The position numbers were made by a program, and so were the translations under genes. A stretch of 64,000 nucleotides of DNA, taken from Lewinellaceae bacterium (GTDB lineage: Bacteria; Bacteroidota; Bacteroidia; Chitinophagales; Saprospiraceae). Within the stretch, counting starts at the first letter, position 1. Each line of letters opens with the position of its first letter. Positions 47,196-55,652 of this stretch are shown in pieces. Below the pieces are notes generated by a model. It was not told the DNA's origin. It ran no database searches and was given only the letters and a program-made list of their open reading frames with translations. The DNA is taken from positions 1-64,000 of the forward strand of contig JADJOD010000020.1 in assembly GCA_016713985.1 (NCBI GenBank), given 5' to 3'.

Positions 47196-47624
47196 AACCA
47201 GGAAAGTTGTTTTTGTCGTGAGTGGAGGTTTTATTTGAATGAGAGCCGCAAACCGGACGGCAGATCAGCGGGGAAAGTTACTACGAAGAATTTCGTACAC
47301 CAATATTTTCGTATCCATTTTAGCATAGATTTAACAATCGCCAGCAAAGACAACGCCGTTCGTCCGAAGTTGCGCGAGCGATTTTCGTCACAAAAATATT
47401 TTCGACGGGCGGCGTATCCGGAGCGGTGGAACGAGGTTTTTGACGAAGGTGCAGCAGCCGGCGCAAAAAACCGCCGCAGTACAATTTTAACAAATTTGCC
47501 GGTCTGCGGCTTTTTCACATACTTCAATTCGCGGACCGAACGTTAAAGCATCACCAACTCCGTGCAAACCAGACCTTCTCCCCCTTTCGGAACATCATTA
47601 ATCACACGAACCACTGACCGACTT
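47196..47624. other. Intergenic region between divergent genes
   Basis: These 429 bases separate the PDZ gene (-) and the response regulator gene (+) and must contain both promoters. I see no exact TAnnTTTG match, no strong hairpin and no credible ORF with known similarity. Confidence 0.4.
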
Positions 47625-48362
47625 ATGGCAAGTGCTAATTACAAAATTTTGCTGGTAGAAGACGACCAAAACTTTGGCGATGTTTTGCGCTCTTATCTCG
47701 AAATGCATGACTACGATGTGACGCTGGCGACAGACGGTGTACTCGGTCTGGAGGCTTTTAAAAAAAGCAACTATGATCTCTGTGTTTTCGACGTCATGAT
47801 GCCACGCAAAGACGGGTTTACGCTTGCCCGCGAGATTCGCGAGCGAAACCAGGAAGTGCCCATTATCTTTCTGACGGCCAAAACCATGAAAGACGACGTG
47901 CTGCAGGGCTTCAAAATCGGCGCCGACGATTATATTTCCAAGCCGTTTAATTCGGAAGAATTGCTTTACCGCATCCAGGCCGTGCTCAAACGTTTTCATA
48001 AAAACGCCGATCCCCGCGACGAACAACGCGAGTTTATTATCGGAAAATACCACTTCAACTACCCGGTTCGTATCCTGACTTTTACGGAAGCGCGGCCCGG
48101 CGATGAAAACCAGTGGAAACTCAGTCCGAAAGAAGCGGAATTGCTCAAATTGTTCTGCAAATACATGAACGACGTGATGCCGCGTTCCGAAGCGCTCAAC
48201 AAGATCTGGCACGAAGACAATTACTTCACCGCCCGTTCTATGGACGTTTTTGTGACCAAACTGCGCAAATACCTGGCAAAAGATGCGGCGATCGAGATCG
48301 TCAATATACACGGCAACGGATTTCAACTGCTCGTGAAGGATCTGGCAGGCGGAACCGCCTGA
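47625..48362 (+). CDS. OmpR/PhoB-family response regulator
   Basis: 245 aa from ATG at 47625. The receiver domain has the acidic pocket (LLVEDDQ), phospho-acceptor Asp in CVFDVMMPRKDGF near residue 57, the Thr in FLTAKTMKDD and the Lys in DDYISKPF. The C-terminal winged helix (about 140-240) shows WKLSPKEAELLKLFCKYMND, RSEALNKIWHEDNYFTARSM and DVFVTKLRKYL. It resembles the RprY-type regulators of Bacteroidota. No histidine kinase is adjacent, so it is an orphan here. A terminator follows at 48393-48438. Confidence 0.93.
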   Translation: MASANYKILLVEDDQNFGDVLRSYLEMHDYDVTLATDGVLGLEAFKKSNYDLCVFDVMMPRKDGFTLAREIRERNQEVPIIFLTAKTMKDDVLQGFKIGADDYISKPFNSEELLYRIQAVLKRFHKNADPRDEQREFIIGKYHFNYPVRILTFTEARPGDENQWKLSPKEAELLKLFCKYMNDVMPRSEALNKIWHEDNYFTARSMDVFVTKLRKYLAKDAAIEIVNIHGNGFQLLVKDLAGGTA

Positions 48363-48392
48363 CGATCCTTTTTCCAACGCGCTTATCCATAA

Positions 48393-48438
48393 GAGCCCGT
48401 GCGCCAAAAGTCTCCCCCGGCCGCGCGGGCTTGTTTTT
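48393..48438 (+). terminator. Terminator of the response regulator gene
   Basis: GAGCCCGTGCG and CGCGCGGGCTT pair imperfectly and are followed by GTTTTTTA. Confidence 0.75.
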
Positions 48439-48443
48439 TATGG

Positions 48444-48654
48444 TTCAATTGTTGGATTGTTACATTGTTGGATTGCCGGATTGCCGGATTGTTACATTGT
48501 TGGATTGCCAACCGTTTGCCTTGCCCGCTTATTTACCTGCGGGGATGCAGGTAAAGGAGCTGAAAAGTGATATTCAATTTACTTTTACGGCAAAAAAAAC
48601 TCAAACAAGCAGCAATGCAACAATCCAACAATGCAGCAATGCAACAATGAATCA
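48444..48654. repeat. Inverted ATTGTTGG/CAATCC arrays
   Basis: Left block 48444-48511 (units ATTGTTGG, ATTGCCGG, ATTGTTAC), right block 48608-48654 (CAACAATCCAACAATGC). They are complementary across about 97 bases and end nine bases before the PhyH start. Confidence 0.8.
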
Positions 48655-48662
48655 ATAAACCC

Positions 48663-49641
48663 ATGTCCCTCCAACGTTTTTTTCAAAAATATACCGGCTT
48701 TTTGCGCAACCTGAAAGCCTGTTTACGTGCTGAACAACCTGCTGAATGCCCGGCGCCTGGCACAAAACCGGGCGTTATACAAACAGTACGGCCTTCGTAA
48801 AAACATTTACAGTCCGCTCGGCAGCCGCGATTTTGCCGAACACCATACCGATATTCCCTGGATCGACCAGCCGGGAGCCCTTGAAAAATTAGAGCAAAAC
48901 GCTGAATTTCAGTCGTTTGACGAAAAGTTGAAAGAAAAGATCAGGCGTTTTTTGACCGACGGTTACCTGATCCTCGAAAACTTTTCCCCGGAATCGGATA
49001 CCGAAGCGCTCAACCGGGAAGTTGCCGCCCAACTGGAGGCGGGAAAAACGGGCTTCAATTACACCGGCAGGAAAATTTTTAACTTTTTTGAAAACAGCGC
49101 CCTGGCCGACGAGCAGTTTTTCCGCAATCCCGAACTGCTGCACCTGTTGTCTTTTCTGCTGGGGAAAAAAGTGATTCCCTTCCAGTCGCTCAATTTTACC
49201 CTCGGCAGCGAACAACGCGCACACTCGGATTCCATCCACATGACCACCGAACCGCAGGGTTACCTGATCGCCACCTGGATTGCGCTGGAAGACTGCACCC
49301 CGGAAAATGGCGCCCTGTTTTACTACCCCGGCAGTCATCGGCTTCCTTATATCACCACTGCGGATTACCAATCGGGTAATACCAAGTTTACCATCGGCGA
49401 ATACAGCAACCGGCGTTATGAGGATAAAGTGGAAGAAGAGATTCGCCGGCACGGACTTCAAAAACAATCGTTTTTGGGCAAACGGGGCGATGTACTGATC
49501 TGGCACGCCAACTTGCTGCACGGAGGCAGCCCGATTCGCCAACCCGGCGCTACCCGGCGCAGTATGGTATGCCATTATTTTGCCGAAGGGGTAATCTGCT
49601 ATCACGAAATGTCGCAAAGACCCGCCCTGCTGCATAAATAA
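48663..49641 (+). CDS. Phytanoyl-CoA dioxygenase (PhyH) family protein (frameshifted near start)
   Basis: Iron/2-oxoglutarate oxygenase. From ATG at 48663 the sequence MSLQRFFQKYTGFLRNLK continues in a different frame after an extra A at 48714-48716, giving PVYVLNNLLNARRLAQNRAL and a repaired length of 325 aa. A GTG at 48727 would be an internal start and drops the conserved N-terminus. The iron triad is HSDSIH near residue 195 (His-x-Asp) with the distal His in ANLLHGGSPI; the 2-oxoglutarate-binding Arg lies in TRRSM. Substrate unknown; many bacterial PhyH proteins act in secondary metabolism or lipid modification. Confidence 0.85.
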
Positions 49642-49803
49642 CCGACGGACCGCAGGTTTACGTCCGCACTTGTTGAAAATCCCGGCACGTCAAACAACCA
49701 ACTTAAACTTTATCACGTCCATACCATATCGCGCTTCCGGCACGTTTTTGGCGGGAACCGGCTGAAAGGAGGGTTAATACGGTAATATTTGGTCATTCCT
49801 GCC

Positions 49804-49811
49804 TACTTTTG
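49804..49811 (+). promoter_or_regulatory. -7 element of the DUF6089 gene
   Basis: TACTTTTG is an exact match, 87 bases before the start codon at 49898. A TTTG occurs 12 bases upstream, closer than the usual -33 spacing. Confidence 0.5.
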
Positions 49812-49897
49812 CGGCCACGTTCTTCGAACGGATGTTCCGTTTATTCACACGAACCGATTGATTATTAAGGGTTTAGACCCGTTTATACTACTCTGAC

Positions 49898-50713
49898 ATG
49901 AAGCAAATTCGATTTTGGGCGCTTTTGGGCGGACTTGTTCTGGCGAGCCAGGTTTCCTTCGGGCAAATGCGCGGCTTTGAAGTGGGTGGCTGGCTCGGCG
50001 CGTCCAACTACTTCGGCGACCTCAACACCAACTGGCGCCTGAACCGCGCACATTTATCCGGCGGTTTGGGGGTGCGTTATAATTTCAACGACCGCCTGAG
50101 TTTTAAACTTGGCGCGAATGCAGGCGAGATCAGTGCTTACGATTCCGACTCCCGCAACGTATACGAACAACGCAGGAACCTCTCTTTCAAAAGTATCCTG
50201 ATCGACGGCACGGGGCAGTTGGAATTCAATTTTATGCCCTACGTACACGGCCACAGGGATTATTTTTTCTCGCCGTATGTTTTTCTCGGGGCTTCAATCT
50301 TTCACTACAACCCACGCGCCGAACTGGATGGCAAAACGTACAACCTGCGCCAATACGGCACGGAAGGCCAGTTCAGGGGGGAAGAATACAATACCACCCA
50401 GGGGGCACTTGCCTATGGCCTGGGATTTAAGGTGGATCTTTCCTACCGCTGGAGCCTGAATGTGGAACTGGGCGGCCGCAAGTTGTTCACCGATTATCTC
50501 GACGATGTGAGCGGCGTTTACGCGGATATTCGCGATATCCGGTCGCAACGCGGCGAGATCGGTGCGGAATTGTCCGACCGTTCGCTGGAACCTAAAATCG
50601 GGCTTCCGGGGCGCCAGCGCGGCAACGGCAAAAAAAACGATATGTACGCCTTCCTGATGGTCGGCGTGATGTATTACTTCGGCGATATTCGTTGCCCGGA
50701 GTTTTTGAGGTGA
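49898..50713 (+). CDS. DUF6089 outer membrane beta-barrel protein
   Basis: 271 aa with signal peptide (ALLGGLVLASQVSFGQM). The start of the mature protein (FEVGGWLGASNYFGDLNTNW) and the pattern GLGVRYNFNDRLSFKLGANA are typical of DUF6089, a Bacteroidota outer membrane barrel family. Alternating hydrophobic strands run to MVGVMYYFGDIRCPEFLR. Function unknown. Convergent with the TPR membrane protein gene. Confidence 0.88.
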   Translation: MKQIRFWALLGGLVLASQVSFGQMRGFEVGGWLGASNYFGDLNTNWRLNRAHLSGGLGVRYNFNDRLSFKLGANAGEISAYDSDSRNVYEQRRNLSFKSILIDGTGQLEFNFMPYVHGHRDYFFSPYVFLGASIFHYNPRAELDGKTYNLRQYGTEGQFRGEEYNTTQGALAYGLGFKVDLSYRWSLNVELGGRKLFTDYLDDVSGVYADIRDIRSQRGEIGAELSDRSLEPKIGLPGRQRGNGKKNDMYAFLMVGVMYYFGDIRCPEFLR

Positions 50714-50763
50714 CAAGTGAAGCGGCAAGAAGTAAAAAGTATAAATTTCTGCTTGCTTGTTGC

Positions 50764-52452
50764 CTACTGCCCTCCGCCCGTTCTTCTTTCCCATTCCGCC
50801 AGGTCGGCTTCACCTTTGGCCGTTTCGCCGATCGCTTTGTAAGCATTGCCACGTGCGCGATAGGCGCGGGCGAAGTTGGGGTCCGCCTCCAGCGTTTTGG
50901 TGAAATCGGCAATGGCCTCCTGCATACGATTCAGGTTCAGCAGGGATAAGCCGCGGTTGTAGTATTGCTCGAAGTCGTCCGGTTTTAGTTCGAGGTATTT
51001 ATTCATATCGGCGACCGATTTGGCGTATTGTTTGGTGACGCCGTACAAACTACCCCTGAATTTGTAGGAATCGGCCAGTTTTGGATTGATTTCCAGCGCT
51101 TTGTCAAAATCGCGCATGGCTGACGGCAAGTCTTTCCGGTCGTTGGCATAGGCAATGGCGCGCGCCTGGTACATTTTACCGTTCTGGTGATAACCTTTTT
51201 CGATGGCATTGCTGACGATGGTGATGGTATCTTTCCACAAGCGGATCTGGAGCAGACTGAGTACCAGAAGCGCCGCCAACCAGATTCTTCCCAGCCACTG
51301 TACCCCGCCGGAAAACGAGGGCAAGGCCTGCTGCGCGGCTTCCCAGCCGGATACCAGGATATAAAAAATACCGATCACCGCCAGGTAGTTGTAGTGGTCG
51401 GCGCATAGTTCGAATGAACCAACCGAATAAAATGGCAGGGCGAATACAATATTAGCCCCATAAAAAAGAAGGCCTTGCAAAAGATAAGGCGCTTTTTGCC
51501 GGAAATGCCAGGCAGCGTAAGCCACTCCGGCGAGCAAAAAAGGCGCTGCGTAATAGATCAGGGGCAAACTGCCGTTGACTTTATCGAAGGAATAATAAAT
51601 ACTCAGGCTGGTTGGCAAAAGCAGTTTCGACCAGTACAACAAAGGGCTGTAGCAGACCAGTAAAACCCTTTCCAGGGCACTGAACGTATTGGTTGCTTCC
51701 CCGACCTCCACGCCGGCTGCCGAGCGGGTATAAAAAGTAAAAAGCCCGAAAACCAGCGCAATAATAAAATAAGGAGTATAGCCAAGCCAGCGTTTCCTGG
51801 ATTCCAGGGCCGGTTTTTTCCAGTAAATTTCCAAAACGAGCAACAGGAGCGGCAACATCACCGCCGTACTTTTTGCCAGGCAGGCTGCGATAAAAAATAA
51901 AAGCGACAAGCCGTAATGCCGGATAGAACCCGCTTCCATTTCGTTGTGCCGCAAATAAAACAGCGCGGAAAGCAGGCAAAACATCGAAAAAAGCGGCGTA
52001 CTGAAACCCGCTATCCAGGCGACCGATTCCACCTGAATGGGGTGAACGGCAAATAACAACGTCACGGTAAAAGCGAGGTTATTCCGAATGCCGAGGCGGA
52101 GCAGCAGGTGGTAAGCGAGCCATACGTTGGCTGCATGCACCAGCGCACTCAACAAATGATACCAGAACGGGTTCTCCGCGCCGAGTGTGTATGCCAGCGC
52201 ATAACCGAGCCAGGTGACGGGCGCGTACATCCCCAGGTTGAACGAGCCCAGATCCAGATTCCGGACGGCCGGATTGTCAACGGTCGCCTGGTGATCGTCG
52301 ATGCCCAGCAACCCGTTGGAAAGTCCGGTGCAGAACAACACGAATGCGATACCCGCCAGCACCCAGGGGCGCCAGTTGCTGTCGGCGTTTTGAGCGGCTT
52401 TTTCGGGGGCGACCCCGGTTGTTTTCGGTTTTACCTTTGTATTTTTTGCCAT
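50764..52452 (-). CDS. TMTC-like multi-spanning protein with C-terminal TPR repeats
   Basis: 562 aa from ATG at 52452 (MAKNTKVKPK). About eleven membrane segments (about 30-410) include FHFRQ-less GT-C-type features such as LLGIDDHQATVDNPAVRNLD (acidic loop after helix 1) and LLFAVHPIQVESVAWIAG, close to the HPIHTEAV motif of TMTC proteins. The C-terminus carries at least three TPRs (AMRDFDKALEINPKLADSYK, SVADMNKYLELKPDDFEQYY, AIADFTKTLEADPNFARAYR). TMTC enzymes O-mannosylate proteins; the bacterial homologues are inferred to glycosylate exported proteins. Confidence 0.85.
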   Translation of the reverse strand: MAKNTKVKPKTTGVAPEKAAQNADSNWRPWVLAGIAFVLFCTGLSNGLLGIDDHQATVDNPAVRNLDLGSFNLGMYAPVTWLGYALAYTLGAENPFWYHLLSALVHAANVWLAYHLLLRLGIRNNLAFTVTLLFAVHPIQVESVAWIAGFSTPLFSMFCLLSALFYLRHNEMEAGSIRHYGLSLLFFIAACLAKSTAVMLPLLLLVLEIYWKKPALESRKRWLGYTPYFIIALVFGLFTFYTRSAAGVEVGEATNTFSALERVLLVCYSPLLYWSKLLLPTSLSIYYSFDKVNGSLPLIYYAAPFLLAGVAYAAWHFRQKAPYLLQGLLFYGANIVFALPFYSVGSFELCADHYNYLAVIGIFYILVSGWEAAQQALPSFSGGVQWLGRIWLAALLVLSLLQIRLWKDTITIVSNAIEKGYHQNGKMYQARAIAYANDRKDLPSAMRDFDKALEINPKLADSYKFRGSLYGVTKQYAKSVADMNKYLELKPDDFEQYYNRGLSLLNLNRMQEAIADFTKTLEADPNFARAYRARGNAYKAIGETAKGEADLAEWERRTGGGQ

Positions 52453-52564
52453 GAATCGCAAGAAATGGAAAATGCACGCCGTGCGGGCCGGCGGCGCATT
52501 TTGAAATGACTGCATAATGTTCGGGCGAAAAATACGGCTTTTACGCTTCCTTGCCATTGTGGCT

Positions 52565-52572
52565 TACCTTTG
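52565..52572 (+). promoter_or_regulatory. -7 element upstream of 52650 gene
   Basis: TACCTTTG, an exact TAnnTTTG match, 78 bases before the start codon. Confidence 0.5.
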
Positions 52573-52649
52573 CCGCAATATCTTAAGCAGCGAAGACCGC
52601 AGCGGTAGCGTCTTGCGCAAAATCTTTTCACGAAAATTGGACTAATTGT

Positions 52650-53225
52650 ATGAAAAAAATCCTCCTTACTGCGACTTTTTTTGCGATGGCATGGTGTGCC
52701 ATGGCACAATACGGCGGGCCACGCCTGTTCCTCGACGTCCCGAGCATTTATTTTAATGCGCCGGATGTGGAGCACATCGGTGATCGCCTCGGCGCCGGCG
52801 CCGAGATCGCCATGAACGTAGGCACCCACTGGGGTGTGGCACGGCTGGGCGGCGGCGCTACTTTTACACTCGACCCGAAAGCGGATGATGTCGGAGATTC
52901 TTTCCTGACCAGCCCGTACGGTTTGCTGGAGGCCGGCGCCGGTCTTTATCGCTCCAACGGAAACAGATGTGCAAAAACGAAACAAAACGCTTTTACCGCG
53001 ATGGCAAAAGGTGGGCTTTTTTATAACTTCAGGAAAGCGGAGGAAGGTGTGGAGGTCGAGCGGCTCGATTATACCGTAGGCGCGGAGTTCGGGTACTTTT
53101 TTATCCGCGACGTGTTCCGGAACTTCGAAGTGGTTTTATCGGGCAATTATTTCACAAAATCGAAAGTGGTAGGCGCCAATCTGGGCTTTAAAATGTTCCT
53201 CAACCTGCGGGCCGACCGCGATTAA
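52650..53225 (+). CDS. Hypothetical outer membrane beta-barrel protein
   Basis: 191 aa. A signal peptide (LLTATFFAMAWCAMAQ) precedes alternating strands such as GAGAEIAMNVGTHWGVARLG, ALLEAGAGLYRSN-like and FEVVLSGNYFTKSKVVGANL, ending in FKMFLNLRADRD. This fits a small (probably eight-stranded) barrel of the OMP_b-brl class without a recognised name. A hairpin at 53258-53293 follows. Convergent with the MFS gene. Confidence 0.78.
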   Translation: MKKILLTATFFAMAWCAMAQYGGPRLFLDVPSIYFNAPDVEHIGDRLGAGAEIAMNVGTHWGVARLGGGATFTLDPKADDVGDSFLTSPYGLLEAGAGLYRSNGNRCAKTKQNAFTAMAKGGLFYNFRKAEEGVEVERLDYTVGAEFGYFFIRDVFRNFEVVLSGNYFTKSKVVGANLGFKMFLNLRADRD

Positions 53226-53257
53226 TGACGGCGTACACCTCGCAACAATCAGAAATA

Positions 53258-53293
53258 AGTAGCAGGACGGAAAAGATTTCCGCCCTGCTACTT
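53258..53293. terminator. Hairpin between convergent genes
   Basis: AAGTAGCAGGACGG pairs with CCGCCCTGCTACTT (one mismatch). It can serve both the barrel gene (+) and the MFS gene (-). Confidence 0.65.
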
Positions 53294-53295
53294 AC

Positions 53296-54567
53296 TTATG
53301 AAACCGCCTGGGCAACGGGTTCCGCCGTCATCTCCGGCGGGTTTTTTGCCGGCGATTCGGCCGGTTTGTTTCTGCCGAGAACCCAGAACCCGATCCAGGT
53401 GACACCGGCGAGTATCGCCAGCATATACCACAAACTGGAGTATCCCCAGGCCGCGATGATCTGTGTTCCGAACAATGGCGCCAGGATATTGGCTACCGAA
53501 TAAGCCATCGTATACAAAGCCATATATTGCCCCTGCCGCATACCTGCAGACCGACCGAACACATAGTTGCTGCTGAACGGCATGACAAACATCTCTCCGA
53601 AAGAAATAGCCATCGTAAAGATCAGCGCCGCCGCAAAATGACTCAGCGGCATGTTGAATGCGAGGTAAGACAAGGCATACAAAATCAATCCGATGCGTAC
53701 GTAAGCGAGTTGGGGCCGCCTGCCTTCGAGCCGGTGTATCATCGGCATTTCGACGAGAAAAACCAGTAACCCGTTCAATGCCGTCATCAACCCGATATGT
53801 GCTTCCGACCAATGATAATCTTCTTTCCAGAACACCGGCACCGTCCATAATATCTGCATAAAAACGATGGCGTTCAACATGGTCAGAAAAACAAACCATA
53901 AAAAGGTGCGGTCGCGGTACGGAGAAGTGGAAATGCTTCCGGGCTCCTGATTTTCAGCCGTTTGTGGAATGTTTTCCGGCGCCTTGGGCGACATCAGCCG
54001 GCGCAGCATCACTGCGGCAAAAATACAGGTCAGGCCATCCACCCAAAACAACCAGTGCCAGCCGAGTGCCGCCAGCAACCCGCCAAAAACGGGCGCGATC
54101 GTCCAGCCCAGATTGACGGACATCCGGTACAGCGAGATGGATCGTGTCCGGGTTTCGGGAGTGCAATGACGCGCTATAGCCACCGAGTTGGCCGGCCGGA
54201 ACACCTCCGAGATCATACTGAGCAGAAAAATGGCGGCGGACATGGCCCAGAAATCGCGGACCAGCATCAGGATCAGCAACATCACTCCGTTGAGAATAAG
54301 GCTCCAGAGCTGCACCGAATAATACCCGACACGATCCGTCAGTTTGCCGCCGGCAAAAGCGCCGACCAGGGCGCCCGCCCCGAAAAATCCCATGATATAA
54401 CCGGCGTCCCGAATGCTGAAATGCAACTGCTGGGTCAGGTAAATCGTGATAAAAGCAATGACCATGCTGCCGCAGCGGTTGACTAAGTTGACCAGCGCTA
54501 AAAACCAGATGGCCCTCGGAATGCCGGCGTAGGAACTGCGCCAGTGGCGGTAAAATTTGAACAACAT
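53296..54567 (-). CDS. MFS transporter
   Basis: 423 aa with twelve predicted membrane segments. The N-terminal half carries AGYIMGFFGAGALVGAFAGG then KLTDRVGYYSV, the A-motif region between helices 2 and 3 of major facilitator drug/sugar transporters. TRSISLYRMSVNLGWTIAPV and GGLLAALGWHWLFWVDG follow. The C-terminus is Pro/Ala-rich (about 35 residues). Substrate unknown; the similarity is to drug-proton antiporters of the DHA1 type. Starts 451 bases before GNAT. Confidence 0.9.
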   Translation of the reverse strand: MLFKFYRHWRSSYAGIPRAIWFLALVNLVNRCGSMVIAFITIYLTQQLHFSIRDAGYIMGFFGAGALVGAFAGGKLTDRVGYYSVQLWSLILNGVMLLILMLVRDFWAMSAAIFLLSMISEVFRPANSVAIARHCTPETRTRSISLYRMSVNLGWTIAPVFGGLLAALGWHWLFWVDGLTCIFAAVMLRRLMSPKAPENIPQTAENQEPGSISTSPYRDRTFLWFVFLTMLNAIVFMQILWTVPVFWKEDYHWSEAHIGLMTALNGLLVFLVEMPMIHRLEGRRPQLAYVRIGLILYALSYLAFNMPLSHFAAALIFTMAISFGEMFVMPFSSNYVFGRSAGMRQGQYMALYTMAYSVANILAPLFGTQIIAAWGYSSLWYMLAILAGVTWIGFWVLGRNKPAESPAKNPPEMTAEPVAQAVS

Positions 54568-55018
54568 AAAAGGAGGCGTTTTATTCGGCGGATAAAGACA
54601 ATAAAAATCTGGAAAAAATGGCCTGGTTTGGAAAACCGGTGGCGTTTTATCAATGAAATCCAGGCTCCTTCAATTTTGCCAAATGAAAAACTGTGCGCGA
54701 CCCGAAATGGTTTCCCTGAAAGAATAAAATTTCTAATTGCCGGTAAAACAGCGTGGTATAATAAAAAAACGCCGACTGCGATAATCCGCAGCCGGCGTCG
54801 TTCATACAATAGAATGGATTGCGTACCGATTGGTTAATTGCTACGGGAGGTATCACTACACCCCCGTTAAGCCGGCGCTAAAATCGCAACTTTGTGTGAG
54901 TGTACAAACTTTTTTGCACGCCAAAAAAATCACAACCGGTTCTTTTGCAAAAAAAGGCGGCAAACTTGCAAAAAAAGCAAAAACTTTTCCGAAAGTTGCC
55001 CTTCAATCCAATGAACGT
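54568..55018. other. Intergenic region with an orphan minus-strand terminator
   Basis: No gene with family support is visible in these 451 bases between MFS (-) and GNAT (+). The open frame ahead of GNAT (from 54830) is Lys-rich and does not resemble a known protein. The terminator at 54763-54798 has no evident cognate gene. Confidence 0.5.
54763..54798 (-). terminator. Orphan intrinsic terminator facing left
   Basis: On the minus strand ACGCCGGCTGCG pairs with CGCAGTCGGCGT and is followed by TTTTTTTATT. No minus-strand gene ends just upstream; the next one (proS) ends about 850 bases away behind GNAT. Confidence 0.75.
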
Positions 55019-55543
55019 ATGCTTCAAACCGAACGCCTTTTTTTGGTAACCGCAACACTTCCCATGTTGGAAGCCGTCGGAAGTGAAGACTGGCCCTCAC
55101 TGTCCTCCCTGCTCGGAGGCGTCGATTTTGCGGAAAACTGGTCCCGTTTTCCGGAAGCCATGATCTGGATGCGCGATTTTCTCCGGGAACATCCGGAAGA
55201 CCTGAGCTGGTGGTGTTACCTCATTGTACATCGATACGACGCGCGACTGATCGGCACCTGCGGATATAAAGGCGCGCCTTCCATGGACGGGACCGTGGAG
55301 ATTGGATATGAAATTGCCGATGCTTACCAGGGCCGCGGTTTTGCCACGGAGGCTGCCGCTGCATTGATGGACTATGCATTTCGCCACGACGCGGTAAAAG
55401 CGGTGGTCGCCAATACCCTCGCGGAAGAAAATCCTTCCGTAGGTATCCTCCGCAAACTCGGCTTTCAATTTGTTGCCGAACACATCGATATCGAAGACGG
55501 CTTGTTGTGGGAATGGCGTAGTGAAAGAAGCAGTGGGCAGTAG
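55019..55543 (+). CDS. GNAT family N-acetyltransferase
   Basis: 174 aa from ATG at 55019 (MLQTERLFLV, the usual RimJ/RimL-type start). The acetyl-CoA fold shows LIGTCGYKGAPSMDGTVEIG, YEIADAYQGRGFATEAAAAL (P-loop Q-x-x-G-x-A) and NTLAEENPSVGILRKLGFQF. Probably acetylates an N-terminal or small-molecule amine. The last residues SSGQ and the TAG stop are encoded by the first CAGTGG/CAGTAG units of the following array, so repeat growth has shaped the C-terminus. Confidence 0.9.
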   Translation: MLQTERLFLVTATLPMLEAVGSEDWPSLSSLLGGVDFAENWSRFPEAMIWMRDFLREHPEDLSWWCYLIVHRYDARLIGTCGYKGAPSMDGTVEIGYEIADAYQGRGFATEAAAALMDYAFRHDAVKAVVANTLAEENPSVGILRKLGFQFVAEHIDIEDGLLWEWRSERSSGQ

Positions 55544-55652
55544 CAGTAGCAGTAGCAGTAGCAGTGGCAGTGGGCCAGTGGGCCAGTGGCAGCGGACCCT
55601 GCCCACTGCTACTGCCCACTGCTACTGCCCACTGCCCACTGCCACTGCCCAC
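55530..55652. repeat. Inverted CAGTGG/CAGTAG arrays between GNAT and proS
   Basis: About twelve GCAGTGG/GCAGTAG units are followed by complementary CCCACTGCTACTG units up to the proS stop (55653-55655). The pair forms a long imperfect hairpin between convergent genes. Confidence 0.85.
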
